The translations under genes and the position numbers were made by a program. Below, piece by piece: positions 56,912-64,000 of a stretch of 64,000 bases of DNA. A model generated the notes under the pieces. That model saw only the letters and a list, made by a program, of their open reading frames with translations, made no database searches and had not been told where the DNA came from. Origin of the DNA: Choristoneura fumiferana (lineage: Eukaryota > Arthropoda > Insecta > Lepidoptera > Tortricidae); assembly GCF_025370935.1 (NCBI RefSeq), contig NC_133491.1, positions 1,348,869-1,412,868 on the forward strand. The letters run 5' to 3'. Each line of letters opens with the position of its first letter. The stretch's first letter is position 1.

Positions 56912-57190
56912 CAGGGTTTCGCAAAGTGGGGTACGCGAACCCCTAGGGGTTCGCCATTCGACGGCAGGGGGTTCGCGACAAGATTTACGTAATGGTCGCG
57001 TGATGACTGGCAGGCAAGTGCGGCACACATGGTGGCGCGCGCGCGACTGATTTCGTCGTTCAACAGTCAATTTTATTATTTTCTTTGGGCGGTTAGGGGC
57101 GGGGGGGGGGGGATTTAATTAGTTAAGGGGTTCGCTGTCACCTGGAAACTTTAACAGGGGTACGTGGAGCCGAAAGTTTGAGAAACCCTG
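56912..57190. mobile_element. hAT-like non-autonomous element
   Basis: 279 bp with ends cagggtttcgcaaa and tttgagaaaccctg, flanked by the perfect 8-bp repeat tcctatag (56904-56911, 57191-57198). Contains a 12-G run at 57101-57112. Confidence 0.9.
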
Positions 57191-57224
57191 TCCTATAGAA
57201 TGAATCTAGATTAGGTTAGTTTCA

Positions 57225-57297
57225 TAACATTCATTCATAAGTGCTTGTTATAGCCTAAATTGAATAAAGATATTTTGACTCTGACTTTGACTTTGAT
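57225..57297 (+). mobile_element. LINE 3' end with (TTTGAC)n tail
   Basis: cataagtgcttgttatagcc then taaattgaataaagatattt and a TTTGAC-type tail. Same family as 47485-47572. Confidence 0.75.
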
Positions 57298-57299
57298 TT

Positions 57300-59905
57300 C
57301 TGAAAAAGTTTTAGTAATAACTTCATTAAAGTTACAGAAAACGAAACATGACGACAAATGAAATCCAACAAACACTAGAGAACCCCACAAAACCTTATCC
57401 AGTGCTTTCTCCATAACTCCCACTTACGGCAAAGTAACCCCTACACCTGAAAGCTGACACCGAAACAATATATACAATTGAGGGAGCCACCGTGAAAAGA
57501 AAACGTGTTCTTGTAAAAGTCTACCTTTGTAGAGATATTTTTAGACGACAAAGGGAACCAATAGTTTATTATTCATGCCTTTAAAAGAAACCCGTCTGTT
57601 TGGTTATTGTACGTTACTTATTCATTTTTAAGTCTTTGATATTAAAACTTTCATTGAACTGAATAAGAACATGAAACTACCGTGAGACTCACTCATATTA
57701 AATAATATTGACCAGAACATGTCGAGATAAACTCGATTTAAGACGTGAGTTATCCGTGTCAATATATTTAATATGAACTCAATAAGCCTTAATATTTTTT
57801 TACTGAAACTTTTTAACTTCAAACGACAGTATTACACCAGAAAAAAGGTGAAAGTCTTTCATGTTATAAGCCGTATAACTGATGAAACATTGGGGTGGTA
57901 AAGCAATTTCTTGTTCAGCTATTCTTAATGTATACCTACCACAACGAAACAATAATAAATTTACTTTTATTTTCCAAGGCTAATTTCACTTTGTCGCAAA
58001 GGACGTCGGCCACGACACTCGAATAAATAACATTCATTATGTCTCAACTCCGGAGCAAAATCGAATTATCCTGGCGAAGGAGAGGTTCTATAAATAAATA
58101 AGCAATAATTTAGACTGGAGTGGGTAAATAAAGTACAAGTTTCTTTTACACCGGGTCGATGACAAACGCCAGAGTCTGTCGACGCAGGAAAATGTACTAA
58201 TAATCAAAGCAGCAAGACATCGTTTAAACAGTTATGTACTCACAAACGGTCGCTGCTCTAAAACGAAAAGAAAGAGGGTAGGTACGTGGATGATTTGGTG
58301 ACTATTTTGAGAGGCCAATTCAAGCAATCAATGGAAATCAGGTCTTGATGCAGCGATACTAAGCATCAAAATATTGGACAGTCTACCGCAATCTTTGATA
58401 CAAAATGCAGACTTCAGTTTCAATTGAAAAACCAATTTCTTATACTACTACTATCAAAGCAATACCTTCAGTCTAAGGCGCAGGAGCGTACAATTTATCA
58501 GGACAGGAGCTCATTAAAGGTAGCGAAGTCTTTAATCTATAGAATATGTTATGTCTAAACCAATTAGTCCTCCATAATATCTTCTTCCTTTTATAAAAGA
58601 AAGCAGTTAAACTTCAAACACGTTCCCAAAACACGGACAAATCGTAATTAAGTTCACAAGTAATCAGGGCAAATTTAATCAAATTCAATTATCCAGGTGA
58701 AGCTAAACAAGGGAACTCGTTAAGACCAGAAACGCGTGATAATTCAGAACAAGTCACGTAGACAAAGGAAAATTTCTAGGTTTTAACAAAGCTTTGAAAA
58801 AATAGCCTTGAGGGATTACGTAGTAGTTTTATAGTAGGGGAGGCCATGATGCTAAATGGGGGTTAACTCAAGCGTCGTGGAGACCTATTAGATTTTGTAG
58901 ATTAGTTAATAGGAAGAAAAAAAGTTATGTTTCCATTTCCAGTGGTTGGGGAAGCGTCTACGGATTTTCAAAAAGGTAAAAAATATATTACAAGGAAATG
59001 CTTAAGCGTGTCAGATATTGTAGGTACTATAGATGCCCCAGGATGTCTCTGATATGGAAAGTATTTGTCTGACGACTTGCGTGGCAGGGGTAGCCATCCA
59101 GAAGGATAGAAAATAAAAAAATATTCCGCGCGTCATATTCACAGGGGTATGTTAAGTGAACCCTAAATATGCTCCCATTCAAATGACTGATGATTCGGAA
59201 GCGGCGCAAGCTCGTAGCGATTTTTTTTAAATGCAGAAAAGAATCCAAAATTATAATGGACTTATATATGGTAGAGGTAAGCAGGATGCCAGTATACTTC
59301 CTTATATTCATCTGGCACGCTCGAGTCAATCCCAAAATACCCTCTTGGGCTCCCCTACTTTTACACCTTGTTAGAAAATACGCCTTGTTTTCCTTAGGCT
59401 TGTACTCACTACACAATGCCTGTGCCTGAACTAACACGTTCTGAGGCCAGCGAGTACTTTGAAGGTATATTTAGTAAGAGATTAGGAGTATGTTTTTTGA
59501 TCTGTGTGAAAGCAGTACAAACAAATCCTATGTAATTTTCAAGAGCAGTCAAGCGGACCTCCGATAAAAGGTCTGGTAAATGTAAATATTAAACAAACAG
59601 CTCTTTACTTCTATCTTTTATTTTCACGTTTCTACAATGCAGACGCGACCACCATCCGAAGAAATAAAACAAAAGTGTGGTAGAAGAAATAATAAGAAAA
59701 TTAACACCTCATGTGGAACCAGGGTTAACATTTACAAATTTGAAAACTCCCGATAAAACTCCTGAGTTTAGGTACGAATTCCTGATATTTCGGGTAAACT
59801 CCCGAATTACGGATAAGTGATACACTTTCTGATACGTCAGAAAACTTCTCTTACGTAGTGCGTTAAATTCACCGAACTTCTCTTCGTATAGATTGGATTG
59901 AGATG
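57300..59905. other. No recognisable feature
   Basis: The longest stretch without a recognisable repeat. It is AT-rich with small open frames (up to 136 codons on the minus strand at 59027-59437) that show no domain or codon signal I trust. It may be intronic or intergenic single-copy DNA. Confidence 0.4.
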
Positions 59906-59913
59906 AACGAAAC

Positions 59914-60111
59914 CAGTGGCGTAGCTGGGTAACCAAAGGCCCTGGGGCAAACAATAAACTAGCGCCCCAACTAAACTATTTAAAATAGTTTGTTCCGTAT
60001 TCGTCGTGTTCCGATTTCGAGTTACTCCAGATTTGACATTTATAGTTTGTAAATCAAAGTCCGAGCATCAAAGCACTAGCCCCTTCTAGCCGTCCGGTAG
60101 CTACGCCACTG
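59914..60111. mobile_element. hAT-like non-autonomous element
   Basis: 198 bp with ends cagtggcgtagct and agctacgccactg, flanked by the perfect 8-bp repeat aacgaaac (59906-59913, 60112-60119). Confidence 0.9.
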
Positions 60112-60119
60112 AACGAAAC

Positions 60120-60730
60120 CTAAGCCCGGAAAGTAAAAAGACAATACGAAACGAAAAATAAAACCTTTTTTTCCAAGATAAAGGATCTTTAATTTGGAAA
60201 AACATCACGATCGTCGTATTAATTTTCCCCGAGGCGAGGCAATAAAAGGGTGACCTTTAATCAAGGAAATAAGCGGCTGTAAAAGCACTGTCCAATATTG
60301 GACAATAACTGGGAAGAGTTGTGATAGAAGTTTTGATTGATTTAGTTTCTGTTATCTGAGCTTTAGAGCCTGCTCGGGCTCGGGTTTTATTTGATTGTTA
60401 CGTTTTATATTTTCTGCTGGTTTAAGAGCCAAGCAACAGAGAGGACAGATCAAAAGCGATTTTTTTAGCTTTAGAAACACTAAATAGTAGATTGCAACAA
60501 GAGCATAAAACGAACTATTATACCCGAGGCGTTTATATAGCCACCCGAGCCGGTACGGAAAATGGGTTTAAAGCTAGAGTTTTACATACTGCTTTTCACT
60601 TCGATGGCAAGGAAATGAAATATCGACAGTGGAAACAATTATTCACCTACTATGTACCTTTTATTGTTCATGCATTATTTTAGTTTTATTGATCTATTTT
60701 TTTTTTAGTTTTATATATATTTAAATTATA
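60120..60730. other. No recognisable feature
   Basis: AT-rich, no gene seen. Confidence 0.4.
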
Positions 60731-60736
60731 TAAAAA

Positions 60737-60927
60737 CTAGCTTTTGCCCGCGGTTACGCCCGCGTGGAATTCGTTTATCGCGTGCTGTTCCCTCGGGAAC
60801 TTTGCATTTTTCGGCCCATAAACTATCTCTATGCCAAAAACCACGTCGATCCGTCGCTCCCTTTCGACGTGAAAGACGGACAAACATACAAACACACACA
60901 CTTTCGCATTTATAATATTAGTATGGA
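60737..60927 (-). mobile_element. Non-autonomous Helitron H1, full length
   Basis: 191 bp. The minus strand starts tccatactaatattataaat and ends with cgcgggcgtaaccgcg, then ggcaaaag and CTAG (60737-60740) followed by T. This is the most complete H1 copy in the window. Confidence 0.8.
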
Positions 60928-60929
60928 AG

Positions 60930-61400
60930 TATGGATATATGTAGAAACTTCTTTTTTGTGGCTGTTTACACCTGATTGCCTTGGTTTTAGACGAAGATAT
61001 AGACTTTATGCACTAGAGCATAAATAGTCATTTTATGTCGCCTAGATCCAGCATAAACGAACTTTACGAGCATGAGAAGTGAAATTTTATTTGACATGTA
61101 GCTTATAAGCTCAGTATTCCAAAAAACGTCGTCTCTTTTGTCAGACAAGATGCTGGGGAGTCTTTTAATTACTCCCCCATATTTACTATCTCTGAATATC
61201 AAATACATCCCAGGCAATCCCAAGCTAGAATAAAGAGCGATATTGCATCACTGCACTGGTGCGTCAGCACAGCTTTCGGGGTTTAATTAACAGAGAGAAA
61301 TAATTTTAAACATTTAGACGACGGTAAGGAAAAAAAATGATAAAGTTTAGTATTTTGCTAAAATGTATTCCTTCCTTTCTTTTTAATTGTAAAGGTTGCT
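60930..61400. other. No recognisable feature
   Basis: AT-rich, no gene seen. Confidence 0.4.
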
Positions 61401-61404
61401 TGTA

Positions 61405-61850
61405 AGAGATCGCTTTGAAGCGATAAGGCCGCCTATGACCTTGGAAAATCTCCATATACCTGTGTTTTCTATACTACTCACTATGCGATAATCATCATAA
61501 TCAGCCGGAAGACGTCCACTGCTGACTGAACAAACGCCTCCCCCTTAGAACGCCACAATGAACGACCACTCGCCACCGGTTGTGCATCCACCGGTTTCTC
61601 GCAACTCACGATGTCGTCAGTCCACCTGGTGGGAGGCCTGCCAACGCTTCGACTTCCGGTACTTGGTCGCCACTCGAAGACTTTTCTCCCCCAACGGTCA
61701 TCTGTTCTTCGAGCGATGTAGCCCGCCCATTGCCACTTCAACTTGCATATTTTCCAGATACAGCTATTATTTTTACAGCTAGCTAGATATTTTTTACAGC
61801 TTACTATGTGTTGGTGTTCAATAAAGAGTTATTGTATTGTATTTTACAGC
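61405..61850 (+). mobile_element. LINE 3' end split by an RTE insertion
   Basis: The left part (61405-61485, gaagcgataaggccgcctat ... ctcactatg) and right part (61802-61850, tactatgtgttggtgttcaa ... attgtattgtat) join to the family at 37640-37756. The (c/t)actatg repeat at 61479-61485 and 61802-61808 marks the target duplication of the insert. Confidence 0.75.
61486..61760 (-). mobile_element. RTE-clade LINE 3' end, nested
   Basis: The minus strand encodes LKWQWAGYIARRTDDRWGRK and SRSVGRPPTRWTDDIV, with a degraded GATGAT tail at 61490. 5' truncated. Inserted in an older LINE 3' end. Confidence 0.8.
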
Positions 61851-61859
61851 CTACAGCTT

Positions 61860-62830
61860 TGAAAGATTATGAGTTGAATACACTCATCGCGTGTCTAATG
61901 TAGTCAAACCGACCACAATTTTCAATTTATTATTCTAATAGTCTTGTTGAAAACAAAAACAAACGGTCGAGTATTTCGCCGTGTGTTTAATCTTAATCAC
62001 ATAAGTCGACCTAATAGAATGTATGTCCTGGCTTTCACTAAGTGGCTCCTAATGAACGTGTGGCATGACTGTATCCCGGGTCTGGCCGAGTTGTAACAAT
62101 AGGATTGATTGTGGATTGTGGTGGCGAAAAGGGTAAGCCAATAGAGAAGTTAACTCGGTTTTCGAGCGAATAATGTTATTAAGACTAACGGGCTGTCCAA
62201 GTTTCTAATAACAAGCGACAGGTATAAAATTCCTTAAATTAATTTCACAAGTTATGCAGAAATTGAAAATTCGAGAAGACGTCACCCGGATCTAACTCTG
62301 TTACAGTCAAAAAGTCATTGGCAGGGAATAGTTATATCATTAACCAACAGATATTTTAGCTGTCAAACAGGGACGTTGGTTTACGCCCGAGAAAAACAGA
62401 AAACACAAATAAGCCTCCTTCGGGCTTTCAGGTAAAAAAATAACAGAACGAAAAAAGCTTTCCTTTATGCTCCACAATACAACAATGTCGAAAGAGGTAA
62501 TAATATAATAAACACAGTAAGAGCTGAATCAGATTATCAGATGAAGCCCCGACAGTCAGATTACAGGGAAATCCAATTAACTTCCCCGCACAACTAGTTT
62601 TGATGACTAGTGACAAGTGTATGATATGTGTTGCAATGCAACTGAGTGACAGAACTTTCCAGTACGGCGTTTTTATGACTGTGTGCGTAATACTGCTGGA
62701 AATTTATCGTACTGATAGACACGCGAACTAACATATCTACTGCTTTGAAGGCCATGAGCACTCCTGAAATGTAAAAACTTGGAGCAAGTACGTACTGTGA
62801 ATGAATTTACTCTATTAAGTTGTACGAAAT
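61860..62830. other. No recognisable feature
   Basis: AT-rich, no gene seen. Confidence 0.4.
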
Positions 62831-62835
62831 GGTCA

Positions 62836-62958
62836 GATCACGTTATTAAAGTCGCGGGTTCATGGTGGATGCAGGCCACATCCAACCGAAGTAACTGGAG
62901 GTCTACGGGGGAGGCCTATGTGAAACAGTAGACGTCCTACAGCTGATGTGATGATTAG
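62836..62958 (+). mobile_element. RTE-clade LINE 3' tail
   Basis: gtcgcgggttcatggtggat, caaccgaagtaactggaggt and gacgtcctacagctgatgtg, with a weak GATGAT tail. Coding part nearly gone. Confidence 0.7.
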
Positions 62959-62964
62959 GATGAG

Positions 62965-63638
62965 GGAGTTGTATTGGTACCGTGATTTATCACAAGAAAG
63001 CCCGTCGAACTATAAAAAAATGGAAAAAGTACTATTTCTATTTCACAATTCAATCACTTTGATTGGGACTTATTGATCGTTAACTACACCACATTAAAAA
63101 AAAATCGGCAACCATACAAATAGATTTACTATGGCCAATAGGAACCGAAACATCCTGTTTTTTTTTAACTTTCCAGCATTTAGAGCGTTTTCAAATCCCG
63201 TCATGGCAACCCCACACCGGATCCGGTTTAACCCCGGCCCGGTTTCCAATCAGGGCGCGAAGGTTCGTTTGCGACCGCGGGCCGGGAAAGTGTTTGTCCA
63301 GCTTTCATATGAAGGGTTAATGAGGATTTTGTCTCGTTAAGCGGTCGGGAACTATCAGCATGTAATTGTCTAGTAGTACCTACTGGCTACTGTTATAGAT
63401 AGGTGCGAATAGATAAATAACTATCGTCACGAAATCTGCTGTATGCTTTCCTATAGAAACTTGCACAGTTTCCCGTAGTATTCCATGGGATAGCGATAAA
63501 CGAGTTTTTCGCTGACGGAATCAGGGGAAAAAGCGAGTAATTAATAAAGTACTTAAATCGAAATAAGATATCAGCAACTTAAAAATTCACAGTATTAGGA
63601 TAAACTTAACCCTTAATAAGGCCCCATTTATTGGAGCA
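62965..63638. other. No recognisable feature
   Basis: A GC-richer patch at 63195-63290 has no recognised motif. Confidence 0.4.
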
Positions 63639-63649
63639 TACTACCACAG

Positions 63650-63871
63650 CGAATTGGGAACTTCGCACGCACCATTTAATCGCTTCGCTGGTTCGTGCAG
63701 GTTTCCTCACGATGTTTTCCTTCACCGCAAAGCTCGTTGTAAATTTCAAATGTAATTCCGCACATGAATTTCGTACTGGGCCCGCGTGGGAACTATGGCC
63801 CAAGCCCTCTTGTTCTGAGAGGAGGCCTGTGCCCAGCAGTGGGACGTATATAGGCTGGGATGATGATGATG
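63650..63871 (+). mobile_element. SINE-A with 5' inversion (twin priming)
   Basis: 63775-63871 is the SINE-A 3' half in plus orientation with its tail (ctgggcccgcgtgggaacta ... gatgatgatgatg). 63650-63774 is the directly upstream SINE segment in reverse orientation. The join loses almost nothing. The whole is flanked by actaccacag (63640-63649, 63872-63881), a perfect 10-bp target duplication. The tRNA head is absent. Confidence 0.85.
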
Positions 63872-64000
63872 ACTACCACAGAATCAAAAGCAGCCATCGT
63901 ATACATACCTGACAATGAATATTTTTAAAGCTAGTCGTATTTTTAATAATTACAATGGAAATTGTGACGTATTATGAAATTAGTTTTTACGTAAGGGTTA

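Noticed and set aside
59027..59437. 136-codon minus-strand open frame, the second longest non-repeat frame
   Set aside because: No motif, signal or composition typical of a conserved protein. An opposing frame exists on the plus strand. Only a homology search could rescue it.

Overview
The window is repeat-dense, AT-rich animal DNA that I read as intergenic or deep-intronic sequence from a moth or butterfly (Lepidoptera). The basis is its repeat vocabulary: RTE-clade LINE 3' ends with GATGAT tails, a tRNA-headed SINE with the same tail, lepidopteran non-autonomous Helitrons ending in a hairpin plus CTAG, LINE 3' ends with TTTGAC/ATTGT/TTTGAA tails, and many short palindromic MITEs. I found no host protein-coding gene I can defend; the open frames present are short and most lie inside repeats.

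Layout. 1-9 kb: SINEs, Harbinger-like MITEs, a terminally redundant tRNA-related retroposon (3042-3524; a second copy at 5333-5709 has a 14-bp target duplication), and two RTE 3' ends joined tail to tail at 7120. 9-18.6 kb: palindromic MITEs, some nested, and two foldback-like elements (15188-15834, 17395-18570). 19-24 kb: Helitrons and SINEs. 25.3-25.5 kb: a GC-rich, repeat-free stretch that may be a promoter. 26.6-29.1 kb: a Helitron broken by a 2.0-kb terminal-inverted-repeat (TIR) transposon carrying five copies of a 20-bp motif. 30-38.8 kb: nested SINE/MITE insertions and an ~800-bp TIR element. 40.3-41.3 kb: a third foldback-like element.

42.2-54.6 kb is dominated by an assembly feature. 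About 5.97 kb (42557-48526) recurs after a 100-N gap (48627-54572). Copy 1 ends at the gap and copy 2 begins at it, so this looks like unmerged, allelic contig ends rather than a real duplication. The duplicated stretch holds a probable LTR with a tRNA-Ser primer-binding site and the left part of a 3-kb piggyBac-like element whose right end is at 55563. 55.5-64 kb: more SINEs, two hAT-like MITEs with exact 8-bp target duplications, a Helitron, nested LINE pieces and a twin-primed SINE with a 10-bp target duplication at the far right.

The best candidates for something undescribed are the foldback-like elements, whose arms are arrays of degenerate 16-20-nt words (rather than copies of one sequence) on opposite strands around a GC-rich core; the 2.0-kb TIR transposon with KpnI-palindrome motifs; and the tRNA-related retroposon whose two ends carry the same sequence.
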